From: Desulfosporosinus youngiae DSM 17734
GTDB taxonomy: Bacteria; Bacillota; Desulfitobacteriia; Desulfitobacteriales; Desulfitobacteriaceae
NCBI RefSeq assembly: GCF_000244895.1
Contig: NZ_CM001441.1
Span: forward strand, 868,001-932,000
Length of the DNA stretch: 64,000 nucleotides
Direction: 5' to 3'
Shown here one piece after another: positions 26,511 through 35,013 of this stretch (position 1 is its first letter; the number at the start of each line of letters is the position of its first letter). The position numbers were made by a program, and so were the translations under genes. The notes beneath the pieces are model-generated. The model searched no databases and was not told where the DNA came from. It worked only from the letters and a program-made list of their open reading frames with translations.

Positions 26511-26963
26511 TTGAAACTCTCGACCAAAGGTCGATACGGGGTAAGAGCTATGTTTGATTTAGCTCAACATATGGGTGAAGGTCCAACTTCTTTGAAAAGC
26601 ATTGCGGAGAGACAGGGTATATCTGAACACTATCTGGAGCAGCTCATTTCGGGACTGCGTAAAGCGGGTTTAGTAAAAAGTGTTCGTGGTGCGCAGGGCG
26701 GCTACTTATTAGGAAAAGAGCCGGATAAGATAAGGGTTGGAGACATTATCCGTGTCTTAGAAGGACCGATTGCTCCAGCTGATTGCGTTTCCGAGGAGGA
26801 TCCGGAAATTTGCTGCAAAGCTGAGTATTGCGTCACTCGGACGATTTGGGAGAAGGTCAGGGACTCCATCGCAGAAGTTCTTGATTCGATCACACTGGAA
26901 ACGATGCTTGAGGATGCTAAAAAGATTGAATCCGAGCGGAGCCTGTATATGTACTATATTTAA
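26511..26963 (+). CDS. Rrf2-family regulator, IscR-like
   Basis: A 150-residue winged-helix repressor starting MKLSTKGRYGVRAM. The recognition region is YLEQLISGLRKAGLVKSVRGAQGGY. Cys92, Cys101, Cys102 and Cys107 form a cluster like the Fe-S ligands of IscR, so it may sense Fe-S status; CymR-type Rrf2 proteins lack these. The start is TTG 26511 after GAGGTGAGGG. iscS and iscU follow directly, supporting control of iron-sulfur assembly. Confidence 0.9.
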   Translation: MKLSTKGRYGVRAMFDLAQHMGEGPTSLKSIAERQGISEHYLEQLISGLRKAGLVKSVRGAQGGYLLGKEPDKIRVGDIIRVLEGPIAPADCVSEEDPEICCKAEYCVTRTIWEKVRDSIAEVLDSITLETMLEDAKKIESERSLYMYYI

Positions 26964-27006
26964 CCCCATTTTTGCTACAAAGTTTTATATAAGGAGTGAA
27001 CCCTTA

Positions 27007-28191
27007 ATGCGACGTGTTTATTTAGACCATAGTGCAACGACTCCGGTTGACCCGGAAGTGGCTGCCATAATGATGACGTATTACACAGAAAAGTATGGTA
27101 ACCCGTCAAGTGTTCATGGTTTTGGCAGAGAGGCTAAACAAGCCTTAGAGCAAGCTCGGAATCAGGTGGCAGAGCTGATTGGAGCTTCATCCAATGAGAT
27201 TACGTTTACCAGTGGGGGAACCGAGGCAGATAATCTGGCGATTTTGGGTACTGCTGAGGCACTCCGGAAAAAAGGCAAACATATTATTACCTCTTGCATA
27301 GAGCACCATGCGGTTTTGGAAACTTGTGAATACTTGGAGAAGAATGGATTTGACTTAACCGTTATTCCTGTAGACGAAGAGGGAATTATTTCGGTTGATG
27401 CTGTGAGAAAGGCTATTCGGCCGGATACAATTCTAATTACGGTTATGCATGCGAACAATGAGGTTGGATCGATTCAACCAATTTCAGAGATTGGCAAACT
27501 GGCCAAGGAACATAGTATCGTTTTTCATGTTGACGCAGTTCAGTCCCTCGGAAAAATTCCTGTCAACGTCGAAGAGCTGAATGTCGACTTATTGACGGTT
27601 TCCAGTCATAAGATTTATGGTCCTAAAGGTGTGGGAGCACTCTATATTCGCAAAGGAGTGCGGATTGTGCCTTTAGCTCATGGCGGAGGGCAAGAAAAAA
27701 AGCGCCGCGCGGGAACAGAGAATACGCCCGGAATTATCGGTTTTGGTAAGGCTTGTGAACTGGCCGGACAACGGATGGCTGATGATGCGGAGCGGCAAAG
27801 AAAACTGCGCGACAAACTGATAAACGGTATCCAAGAGCGCATTGAATTTGTCAAAGTCAATGGACCTGTAGGGGAGAAGCGTTTACCAAATAACGTGAAC
27901 GTAAGCATTCGGTATGTTGAAGGAGAGTCCTTATTGCTGTCCCTTGACATGCTTGGAATTGCTGCTTCGAGCGGTTCGGCATGTACTTCAGGGTCTTTAG
28001 ATCCTTCCCATGTATTACTTGGTATGGGATTAATTCACGAAATTGCCCACGGTTCACTGCGTTTTTCTTTAGGACGGCAGAATACGGAAGAAGATATTGA
28101 TTATGTCCTTGAACAATTGCCTAAGATTGTGGAGCGTTTACGAATGATGTCCCCCTTGTATGATCAGGTAATTCATTCAAAACAAGTATAA
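27007..28191 (+). CDS. iscS: Cysteine desulfurase (IscS/NifS type)
   Basis: A 394-residue PLP enzyme giving persulfide sulfur for Fe-S clusters and tRNA thiolation. Seen are the N-terminal YLDHSATTPVDP, the PLP lysine in SSHKIYGPKGVG and the catalytic Cys in SGSACTSGSLDPSHVL. The start is ATG 27007 after AAGGAGTG; a longer upstream reading is just the Rrf2 gene out of frame. iscU and mnmA follow, so sulfur can go to both. Confidence 0.97.
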   Translation: MRRVYLDHSATTPVDPEVAAIMMTYYTEKYGNPSSVHGFGREAKQALEQARNQVAELIGASSNEITFTSGGTEADNLAILGTAEALRKKGKHIITSCIEHHAVLETCEYLEKNGFDLTVIPVDEEGIISVDAVRKAIRPDTILITVMHANNEVGSIQPISEIGKLAKEHSIVFHVDAVQSLGKIPVNVEELNVDLLTVSSHKIYGPKGVGALYIRKGVRIVPLAHGGGQEKKRRAGTENTPGIIGFGKACELAGQRMADDAERQRKLRDKLINGIQERIEFVKVNGPVGEKRLPNNVNVSIRYVEGESLLLSLDMLGIAASSGSACTSGSLDPSHVLLGMGLIHEIAHGSLRFSLGRQNTEEDIDYVLEQLPKIVERLRMMSPLYDQVIHSKQV

Positions 28192-28206
28192 GAGGAGTGA
28201 GGAAGA

Positions 28207-28584
28207 ATGTATACAGAAAAAGTAATGGATCATTTTACAAATCCGCGCAATGTCGGCGAATTGGAAAATCCGGATGGTGTGGGTGAAGTAGGAAACGCCA
28301 AGTGCGGAGATATCATGCGTATATATTTGGATATTGAGGGAGACATTATTAAAGATGTCAAATTTAAAACCTTTGGCTGCGGTGCTGCAGTTGCTACCAG
28401 CAGCATGGTTACGGAAATGGTCAAGGGTAAAACCATTGAAGAAGCTATGGAAATCTCCAATGCGGCTGTCGCCGAGGCGTTAGGGGGACTTCCGCCGGCG
28501 AAAATGCACTGTTCAAATTTGGCTGCCGATGCACTTCATGAGGCTATAAAAGATTATTATAATAAACAGCAAAAAAAGGAATAG
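28207..28584 (+). CDS. iscU: IscU/NifU-like Fe-S scaffold
   Basis: A 125-residue scaffold with the three conserved cluster Cys: GNAKCGD, TFGCGAA and KMHCSNLA, plus the Asp next to the first Cys. It ends KDYYNKQQKKE without a NifU C-terminal domain. GAGGAAG precedes ATG. Lying between iscS and mnmA, it is the assembly site for clusters made with IscS sulfur. Confidence 0.96.
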   Translation: MYTEKVMDHFTNPRNVGELENPDGVGEVGNAKCGDIMRIYLDIEGDIIKDVKFKTFGCGAAVATSSMVTEMVKGKTIEEAMEISNAAVAEALGGLPPAKMHCSNLAADALHEAIKDYYNKQQKKE

Positions 28585-28591
28585 ATGAAAA

Positions 28592-29710
28592 ATGACTCAG
28601 ACTACAAAACCTAAAGTAGTTGTGGGTATGAGTGGCGGTGTGGATAGTTCCATGGCCGCCGCTTTGCTCAAAGAAGAAGGCTACGATGTGATTGGGGTTA
28701 CAATGCAGATCTGGGAAGCAGCGGGTCCGGAAACTGAAGGAGGCTGCTGCTCCAACTCAGCGATTGATGATGCCCGGCGAGTTGCTTTTATACTGGGAAT
28801 ACCCCATTACGTCATGAATTTCCGCTCGTATTTTAAGGAGACTGTGGTAGATTATTTCACCCAGTCTTATTTGTATGGAGAAACTCCTAATCCATGTATT
28901 GCCTGCAACAGGCATGTAAAGTTTGGGGAATTGCTCCGTAAAGCCCGCGGCTTGGGAGCTGAGTTTATTGCGACCGGGCATTACGCGCAGGTTTTACGGG
29001 ATCCGGGAAGTGAACGGTTTCTCTTAAGTAAGAGCGCTGATCAGCGTAAAGATCAAACCTATGCACTGTACATGTTAACCCAGGAACAGCTTGAACATAC
29101 CCTCTTTCCTTTGGCGGATTACCAAAAAGAGCATATCCGGGAAATGGCCCGCGAGCGGGGGTTAGGTGTCGGAGATAAGCCCGAAAGCCAGGAAATTTGT
29201 TTTGTACCGGATGATGATTATGCGGCCTTTGTCAGGGAACGAATTGAAGTTCCAATTAAGCCGGGTGATTTTGTGGACCTGGCTGGAAACAAGTTAGGCC
29301 GGCATGAGGGGATTATTAACTTTACGGTTGGACAGCGTAAAGGTCTGGGAGTTACCTTTGGTAAACCAATGTATGTCGTAGGGCTGAATCCGGAACAAAA
29401 CCAGGTAGTTCTGGGAGAAGACCGGGATGTATATACAGATACGCTTTGGGCAGTTGATCTCAATTGGATATCTATACCGTATTTGACAGCCCCCCTGAAA
29501 GTCGAGGCCAAAGTCCGGTATAACTCTAAGGGGGCTCCGGCAACGATTTTTCCTGCCCAAATCGGCTCAGGTTATGAAGTGATGGTCCGTTTTGATGAAC
29601 CCCAGCGTGCGGTTACCCCAGGGCAGGCAGTGGTCTTTTATCAAGGAAGTTTAGTCGTGGGCGGGGGTAAGATTATTTCTGATCCGCGTGGCCGGGTTCG
29701 AGGTCTTTAA
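28592..29710 (+). CDS. mnmA: MnmA, tRNA 2-thiouridylase
   Basis: A 372-residue PP-loop enzyme that adds sulfur to U34 of Lys, Glu and Gln tRNAs. The PP-loop GMSGGVDSSMAAALL lies near residue 13. The catalytic cysteines are in NPCIACNRHVKFG (about residue 104) and SQEICFVPDDDY (about 203). It begins eight bases after iscU; sulfur comes from the adjacent IscS. Confidence 0.97.
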   Translation: MTQTTKPKVVVGMSGGVDSSMAAALLKEEGYDVIGVTMQIWEAAGPETEGGCCSNSAIDDARRVAFILGIPHYVMNFRSYFKETVVDYFTQSYLYGETPNPCIACNRHVKFGELLRKARGLGAEFIATGHYAQVLRDPGSERFLLSKSADQRKDQTYALYMLTQEQLEHTLFPLADYQKEHIREMARERGLGVGDKPESQEICFVPDDDYAAFVRERIEVPIKPGDFVDLAGNKLGRHEGIINFTVGQRKGLGVTFGKPMYVVGLNPEQNQVVLGEDRDVYTDTLWAVDLNWISIPYLTAPLKVEAKVRYNSKGAPATIFPAQIGSGYEVMVRFDEPQRAVTPGQAVVFYQGSLVVGGGKIISDPRGRVRGL

Positions 29711-29770
29711 TGCATAAAGACAGAAGAAGGTGGGCAGAGTATAGATAGGATTTTTTAGCGAGGTGAAACT

Positions 29771-30259
29771 ATGCGACGCACTCGGGAGATTGTCGGACTG
29801 CCCGTCCTGGATTTAAAAAGCGGTAATTCAATTGGTTGGGTGCATGATCTGGTTCTTGATAATGACAAAGACGAGGTCGTCGGGGTTCTCCTGGAAGGCG
29901 GGCATTTCTTTCATTCAGCTAAAGGTATTCCTCGTAAGGCCATTGCAACCGTTGGTAAGGATGCGCTGACTGTTCACGAAAAAACAGTTGAAGAACTTAA
30001 AGGGATACGGTGGTCTGACAAGGTAGGTAATGAAGTCTATACTCAAGGTGGAGACGCTAGAGGCACAATTGAAGATGTTTTTCTTGATGATGCCATAGAA
30101 AAAATGGTAGGTTTCGAGGTCTCTGACGGGCTTTTTGCCGACCTTCTTCATGGTCGGGGAACAATCCTAAAGCCGCATGTCATGATCGATGGAAAAGATA
30201 TCTTGATTGTCGATAACCAGGTATCCCCCTTGGATCAAACAAATGAAGGGGGATTATGA
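29771..30259 (+). CDS. PRC-barrel domain protein
   Basis: A 162-residue protein made of two PRC-barrel domains (residues about 5-75 with the GLPVLDL...IGWVHDLVLD pattern, and 90-155 with GTIEDVFLDD). PRC barrels occur in RimM and photosynthetic reaction-centre H subunits and often bind RNA or partner proteins; no specific role is known here. GAGGTGAAACT precedes the ATG. It overlaps the zinc-ribbon gene by four bases (ATGA). Confidence 0.8.
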   Translation: MRRTREIVGLPVLDLKSGNSIGWVHDLVLDNDKDEVVGVLLEGGHFFHSAKGIPRKAIATVGKDALTVHEKTVEELKGIRWSDKVGNEVYTQGGDARGTIEDVFLDDAIEKMVGFEVSDGLFADLLHGRGTILKPHVMIDGKDILIVDNQVSPLDQTNEGGL

Positions 30260-30456
30260 TCATGAATTGTCCGGTTTGCAATGGACGGGCTATTGGCAAA
30301 GTAGGCGTTGAACAGTACTATTGTTGGGATTGTTGTGTTGAATTTGCGACCCAGACGGATAAAGTAGTCGTTTATGATTTGGCGGAAGACGGCTCTTTGG
30401 TAGCTTGGGATGATCCCGGCCTTAACTCGGATGTTTCCAGTGCGGCTATAGAGTGA
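30256..30456 (+). CDS. Small zinc-ribbon protein
   Basis: A 66-residue protein with CPVC and CWDCC knuckles (residues 5-8 and 23-27), a rubredoxin-like zinc ribbon, and an acidic C-terminus. ATG 30256 overlaps the PRC-barrel stop; ATG 30262 is nine bases after AAGGGGG and may be the true start. The tight coupling suggests it works with the PRC-barrel protein. I do not recognise the family further. Confidence 0.7.
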   Translation: MIMNCPVCNGRAIGKVGVEQYYCWDCCVEFATQTDKVVVYDLAEDGSLVAWDDPGLNSDVSSAAIE

Positions 30457-30570
30457 TCTGACTATGACTATGTATAGAGAGACGTCGAAAGAAGAATATA
30501 TTGATGCGACGCAATGAATCTCTTGACAAAGGGTAAGCAGATGTTGATAAAGAATAAAATATTGCAAATA

Positions 30571-30596
30571 AAAGCGCGCATCGCGCGCTTTTTAGT
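30571..30596 (+). terminator. Terminator after the zinc-ribbon gene
   Basis: AAAGCGCG / CGCGCTTTTT stem with a four-base-scale loop and T run. Confidence 0.85.
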
Positions 30597-30630
30597 TTAC
30601 TATCAGAAAGCATAAACTTGCGTTATATAC

Positions 30631-30700
30631 TGCAAAAAGGTTTAACTCGTGCGAAGACAGTGTCTTCGGGTGCCAGCCAAGTTTTCTTTATACCCCTAGA
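30631..30700 (+). repeat. Short hairpin repeat, copy 2
   Basis: Second copy of the element at 20819-20902: TGCAA at the left, CGTGCGAAGACAGTGTCTTC in the centre, GCCAAGTTTTCTTTATA then CTAGA at the right. It is about 14 bases shorter in the segment after the hairpin. It lies just before the ribosome site of the permease gene. Confidence 0.75.
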
Positions 30701-30721
30701 AAGGAGTGAACTTTCCTGCTT

Positions 30722-31753
30722 ATGAAATTTACTAATTGGAAATGGATATTCGTGGGAACGTGCTCGCTGCTGGCGATTCTCGTTCTTTTCAAGGTGAGGA
30801 TGATATTAGGCCCCTTTTTTCTTGCGTTTGTGCTGGCTTATTTGTTAAACCCACTGGTTGTTGCTTTGGAACGGCATAAGATTGGCAGAAAGAAAGCAAT
30901 TGGGATTGTTTTCATCTTAATTATTCTCCTTTGTGCTGCCACTACGTTTCTTATCATCCCCATAATCTATAATGAATTAAGTAAATTAGTGGTGATTTTA
31001 CCTCAGACTATACAGTCAATGACGGATATGATCGATGGATTCAGGAATCAGTTTAAGGCAACAGGACTGCCAAGCCGTGTTGCACTCGTTTTAGATGAGC
31101 ATCTGGCAGAGAGTGAAATAATGATCGCCGAACGGCTTAACCGGTTTCTTGATAATTTGCCGAAGGCATTGTCCTCGGTGACTCTCTATATGCTGTCCCC
31201 GGTTATTGCCATCTACTTTCTGGCTGATTGGAAAGACTTAGGGGAAGGATTTTTTCGAATTATCCCCCAGCGTTGGAGAATGGAATGGCGGCGCTTATGG
31301 CAGGACATCAATCATATCGTTCGGCAGTATGTGCGTGGAGATCTGTTTGTCGCTTTAATTGTAGGGATACTTATTGGTGTAGGAGTAAAACTGGTTGGTA
31401 TGGATTATGCGCTATTGATTGGCCTGATCTGCGGGGTTTTCGATCTTATTCCCTATTTTGGACCGGCACTTGGAGCAGTGCCGGCGGTCCTATTGGCGTT
31501 AACCCATTCTCCGGTGATGGCCTTGAAAGTGCTCCTGATTATTTTTGTCGTGCAGCAACTCGAAGGGAATGTCATCTCTCCTAAGCTGATGGGTGAAAGT
31601 GTGGGGCTTCATCCGCTTTGGGTTGTGTTTGCACTTTTAGCCTGCGGAGAAATTGCCGGATTCTGGGGTCTCTTCTTAGCGGTTCCATTAGCTGCTGTGA
31701 TACGAGTGATTCTAAAACATGTCTATTTTAGATTGGTTTCAACGAAAGTTTAA
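30722..31753 (+). CDS. AI-2E family transporter
   Basis: A 343-residue membrane protein with about eight helices and the family signatures FLAFVLAYLLNPLV near the N-terminus, RQYVRGDLFVALIVG, and GVFDLIPYFGPALGAVPA. Family members include TqsA and sodium- or pH-related exporters; the substrate is not predictable. ATG 30722 is unusually far (16 bases) from AAAGGAG; an in-frame CTG at 30716 would be better spaced. It often lies before alaS in Firmicutes, as here. Confidence 0.88.
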   Translation: MKFTNWKWIFVGTCSLLAILVLFKVRMILGPFFLAFVLAYLLNPLVVALERHKIGRKKAIGIVFILIILLCAATTFLIIPIIYNELSKLVVILPQTIQSMTDMIDGFRNQFKATGLPSRVALVLDEHLAESEIMIAERLNRFLDNLPKALSSVTLYMLSPVIAIYFLADWKDLGEGFFRIIPQRWRMEWRRLWQDINHIVRQYVRGDLFVALIVGILIGVGVKLVGMDYALLIGLICGVFDLIPYFGPALGAVPAVLLALTHSPVMALKVLLIIFVVQQLEGNVISPKLMGESVGLHPLWVVFALLACGEIAGFWGLFLAVPLAAVIRVILKHVYFRLVSTKV

Positions 31754-31788
31754 AAAAGACAAGATCAACAACACAGATTCTAAGCTTG

Positions 31789-31818
31789 TTGACAAATAAG
31801 ACATTCTCTGTATATACT
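31789..31818 (+). promoter_or_regulatory. Sigma-A promoter of alaS
   Basis: TTGACA (31789-31794), 18-base spacer, TATACT (31813-31818). Confidence 0.8.
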
Positions 31819-31824
31819 TTAAAG

Positions 31825-31946
31825 ATAATGGGAAATTTATATAACTAATGAGAATTAAGTCAGAAAAAATTCCTTTCAGCCCGTTAGATAGCAGGGTGAT
31901 CCCACAAAATCTCGTCCCTGATTGACATAGGGGGAGATTTTTTTAT
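31825..31946 (+). promoter_or_regulatory. T-box-like attenuator without stem I, upstream of alaS
   Basis: The short leader has AGCAGGGTGATCCCAC followed by CTCGTCCCT, the layout of a T-box antiterminator, then a terminator pairing AATCTCGTCCCT with AGGGGGAGATT and a run of seven T. The bulge reads TGAT rather than TGGN, and only about 65 bases separate the transcript start from it, too little for stem I with a specifier loop. It looks like a remnant or a changed attenuator. Confidence 0.6.
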
Positions 31947-31971
31947 TTGAAATTTTGAAGGGGTGTTCAGA

Positions 31972-34599
31972 TTGTATTCAGGTAATGAATTAAGGGACAT
32001 GTTTCTCAAGTATTTTGAGGCTAAGGGGCACAAGATTTTACCTAGTGCTTCGCTTATTCCGAAAGATGATCCGACCTTGTTGTTAACAGTGGCGGGCATG
32101 GTTCCTTTTAAACCATATTTTCAACGTCGGGTTGAACCTCCTTTTCCAAGGGCTACGACTGCCCAAAAATGTGTCCGCACCCCGGATCTTGAGGAAGTAG
32201 GGAAAACCGCTCGGCATCATACATATTTTGAAATGTTGGGAAACTTTTCGTTTGGGGATTACTTTAAGACGGAAGCTATTCCCTGGGCTTGGGAGTATAT
32301 CACTGAAGTCTTGAAGCTCCCGGTGGAAAAACTCTGGGTAACCATTTACCCGGAAGATGATGACGCGAAAGGGATCTGGGAAAAAGCGGGTGTCCGCTCT
32401 GAACGTATCGTAGGAGATCCCGAGAACTTCTGGGCCGCCGGTCCGACAGGGCCCTGCGGACCTTGCTCAGAGATCTATGTTGACTTAGGCGTTGCCAGGG
32501 GATGCGGTAAACCCGGTTGTGCTATTGGGTGTGACTGTGATCGTTTCTTAGAAATATGGAATCTGGTCTTCATGCAGTATAATCGTGATGAAGCGGGTGT
32601 CTTAACCCCGCTTCCCAAGCAAAACATTGATACCGGTATGGGCTTAGAGCGGATAGCTTCAGTTATGCAAGGTGTGGAGACGAACTTTGATACAGATTTA
32701 TTTCGTCCGATCATTGATCACGTGGCAAATCTGGCAGGGGTTAAATACAAGGATAATCCCAAAAGCGACTTGGCTTTAAAAGTTGTATCTGACCACGTCC
32801 GGGCAGTTTCATTTATGCTTTCTGACGGAATACGGCCGAATAATGAAGGCCGGGGATATGTTCTGCGCCGGATTTTACGTCGTGCTGTCCGGTACGCCAA
32901 ACTTTTGGGAATTGACAAGCCTTTCCTGGAATCTGCCTTTCGAATTATCCAACGGGACTACGCTCATGCCTATCCGGAGCTCAAGGAAAACGAGAATTTC
33001 ATTTTAAATCACTTGAATTTAGAAGAGAAAAACTTCTTGGCTACCTTGGAGCAAGGTACTCAGCTGCTGCAGGAAAAGGTTAAAGGGCTTCTGAAACAAG
33101 GGGAGACGGTCTTAACCGGAACCGATGCCTTTTATTTATATGAAACCTATGGGTTCCCTGTGGAATTGACGGAAGAAATGCTGGCAGAACAAGGGATGAC
33201 CGTGGATATGGTGTCCTTCCAAGCTGCTGCAGAGGAGCATCGCCTCAAGGCTAAGGAACAATCTCAGCAAATGCGGGCCGTGGCAGAAAGCCCGGAACTC
33301 GCGGAAAAGGCTAAATCATTAGGAATGACACCGTTTATTGGGTATGAAAAGGTTTCGGCAACCTCCCGGATAGAGGGGCTGTTCGTTGATGGCAAAGAAA
33401 TGCAGGATGCCGGTGAAGGGGAAGAAGTCACGATCTTCCTTGCGGAGACTCCCTTCTATGCCGAAAGCGGAGGTCAGGTATCCGATGTGGGATTCATTCG
33501 AACCCCTCGTGCGGAAGCACGAGTGCTGGAAGTAAAAAAAGGTGTCACGGGCACTGTTTATCATAGGGCAGAGGTTAGGACAGGGGTATTCCACATTGGT
33601 GAATCTGTGGAAGTAGAAGTCGGTAACTCTGAGCGTCTGGCGACGGCTCGTCATCACAGCGCGACTCACCTCCTTCAGTCAGCATTGCGTTCAGTCTTAG
33701 GGGAGCATGTACAACAGGCCGGATCCTTAGTGACTCCGGAACGCTTGCGTTTTGACTTTACCCATTTTTCCCCTATGACTCCGGACGGGTTAAGGGCGGT
33801 GGAGGGGCTTATTAATGAAGCCGTATTAAAAAATATGCCTGTCCAAGCGACAGAAATGTCGTTAAAGGAAGCTAAAAAGAGCGGAGCGACGGCGCTTTTT
33901 GGAGAAAAATATGGAGAGACAGTGCGGGTTGTCCATATGGGGACCTTCAGTCAGGAATTGTGCGGCGGGACCCATGTCAGCAGTACCGGAGAAATTGGAC
34001 TCGTAAAAATCCTTAGCGAAGGAGGGATCGGAGCTGGTCTGCGCCGAATTGAGGCAGTTGCCGGCTTAGAGGCTTTGGCCTATTTCCGTTCCCTTGATGA
34101 TCAAGTAATGGACGTTGCGCAAACTCTGAAAGCTCAGCCTTTAGAAATAGGGAAGCGCGTAAGTGGGTTAATGACTCAGGTTAAAGACCTTGAACGAGAG
34201 ATTGGACAACTTCAGGCGAAGCTTGCTAAAAATGAAGTTGAAGGCTTATTGAGCCGGGTCAGAGAGGTGGAAGGTATTCAGGTCATAGCAGCCCAAGTGC
34301 ATGCTTCGGACATGGAGAGCCTTCGTCAAATGGCGGATCTTATCCGGGATAAGATGAAGTCAGGAGTTATCGTTTTAGGTGCAGTCAGTGAAGGAAAGGT
34401 AAATTTTGTAACAACTGTAAGCCCAAAAGGTTTAAGCGGGCTTCATGCCGGACAGATTATAAAAGAAGTAGCCAAAATAACAGGTGGGGGCGGTGGCGGC
34501 AAGCCGGATATGGCCCAAGCCGGCGGTAAAGATCCCAGTAAACTAGGAGAAGCCATTGACCGGGTTCCAAATCTTCTCCGTGGTTTTCTGAAAAAATAG
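31972..34599 (+). CDS. alaS: Alanyl-tRNA synthetase
   Basis: An 875-residue synthetase. The catalytic N-terminus shows MVPFKPYF and the TAQKCVRTPDLE stretch; the editing domain has the zinc-binding HHSATHLLQ and CGGTHVSSTGEIG; the C-terminal Ala domain (DHHA1-type) ends with the GGGGGGKPDMAQAGG motif. The start is TTG 31972, giving the family-typical MYSGNELRDMFLKYF and following AAGGGGTG; GTG 31963 is an alternative. The full length is standard. Confidence 0.97.
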   Translation: MYSGNELRDMFLKYFEAKGHKILPSASLIPKDDPTLLLTVAGMVPFKPYFQRRVEPPFPRATTAQKCVRTPDLEEVGKTARHHTYFEMLGNFSFGDYFKTEAIPWAWEYITEVLKLPVEKLWVTIYPEDDDAKGIWEKAGVRSERIVGDPENFWAAGPTGPCGPCSEIYVDLGVARGCGKPGCAIGCDCDRFLEIWNLVFMQYNRDEAGVLTPLPKQNIDTGMGLERIASVMQGVETNFDTDLFRPIIDHVANLAGVKYKDNPKSDLALKVVSDHVRAVSFMLSDGIRPNNEGRGYVLRRILRRAVRYAKLLGIDKPFLESAFRIIQRDYAHAYPELKENENFILNHLNLEEKNFLATLEQGTQLLQEKVKGLLKQGETVLTGTDAFYLYETYGFPVELTEEMLAEQGMTVDMVSFQAAAEEHRLKAKEQSQQMRAVAESPELAEKAKSLGMTPFIGYEKVSATSRIEGLFVDGKEMQDAGEGEEVTIFLAETPFYAESGGQVSDVGFIRTPRAEARVLEVKKGVTGTVYHRAEVRTGVFHIGESVEVEVGNSERLATARHHSATHLLQSALRSVLGEHVQQAGSLVTPERLRFDFTHFSPMTPDGLRAVEGLINEAVLKNMPVQATEMSLKEAKKSGATALFGEKYGETVRVVHMGTFSQELCGGTHVSSTGEIGLVKILSEGGIGAGLRRIEAVAGLEALAYFRSLDDQVMDVAQTLKAQPLEIGKRVSGLMTQVKDLEREIGQLQAKLAKNEVEGLLSRVREVEGIQVIAAQVHASDMESLRQMADLIRDKMKSGVIVLGAVSEGKVNFVTTVSPKGLSGLHAGQIIKEVAKITGGGGGGKPDMAQAGGKDPSKLGEAIDRVPNLLRGFLKK

Positions 34600-34681
34600 A
34601 GGATAATCTATTAGTCAGTCAGAATATCTAATCTTAGAGGGAGAAGACGGTTGGATGAAAGGCGAAAGGGGGACAGGAAAT

Positions 34682-34936
34682 ATGGATCGAATGGAAGAAA
34701 CCATGATGTTTAAGGCGGTGGGAGAAGAAGCCATTTCTGCCCGCGATATTTTGCAAAAGGTGTATGCCGCGTTACAGGAGAAAGGATATGACCCAATTAA
34801 CCAAATGGTGGGTTATCTCATGTCAGGCGACCCTGTATATATCACCAGCCACAATCAGGCGAGATCAATGATTCGTAAACTTGAACGCTTTGAGCTGATC
34901 GAAGAGCTAGTCAGAACCTATTTGCAAGAGAAATGA
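34682..34936 (+). CDS. ireB: IreB-family regulatory phosphoprotein (DUF965)
   Basis: An 84-residue protein with the family features [31 protein letters not shown] (split here by motif) and [12 protein letters not shown]. In Enterococcus IreB is phosphorylated by the Ser/Thr kinase IreK and modulates cephalosporin resistance. ATG 34682 gives the usual size; starts at 34655 or 34694 are possible. The alaS-ireB-ruvX-DUF1292 order is conserved in Firmicutes; here an aldo/keto reductase and a membrane protein are inserted before ruvX. Confidence 0.92.
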   Translation: MDRMEETMMFKAVGEEAISARDILQKVYAALQEKGYDPINQMVGYLMSGDPVYITSHNQARSMIRKLERFELIEELVRTYLQEK

Positions 34937-34940
34937 TCCT

Positions 34941-34982
34941 AAAGTTGAAACCCTCACTCAATGTGGTGAGGGTTTCAACTTT
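34941..34982 (+). terminator. Long perfect hairpin after ireB
   Basis: A perfect 17-bp stem AAAGTTGAAACCCTCAC / GTGAGGGTTTCAACTTT around an eight-base loop. Only three T follow, so it may be a processing or stabilising hairpin as well as a terminator. Confidence 0.7.
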
Positions 34983-35013
34983 GCGGAATGCGAGGCGCGA
35001 AAGGAGGATTGGA

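Noticed and set aside
26770-27006. N-terminal extension of the cysteine desulfurase
   Set aside because: It lies out of frame inside the Rrf2 gene; the family start MRRVYLDHSATTP and its ribosome site are at 27007.
30523-30596. Small RNA between TTGACA/GATAAA and the terminator
   Set aside because: The -10 is poor and the transcript would be only about 40 bases, mostly terminator.
34933-35013. N-terminal extension of the aldo/keto reductase
   Set aside because: It would encode the 17-bp hairpin; AAGGAGG and ATG 35014 give the normal barrel start.
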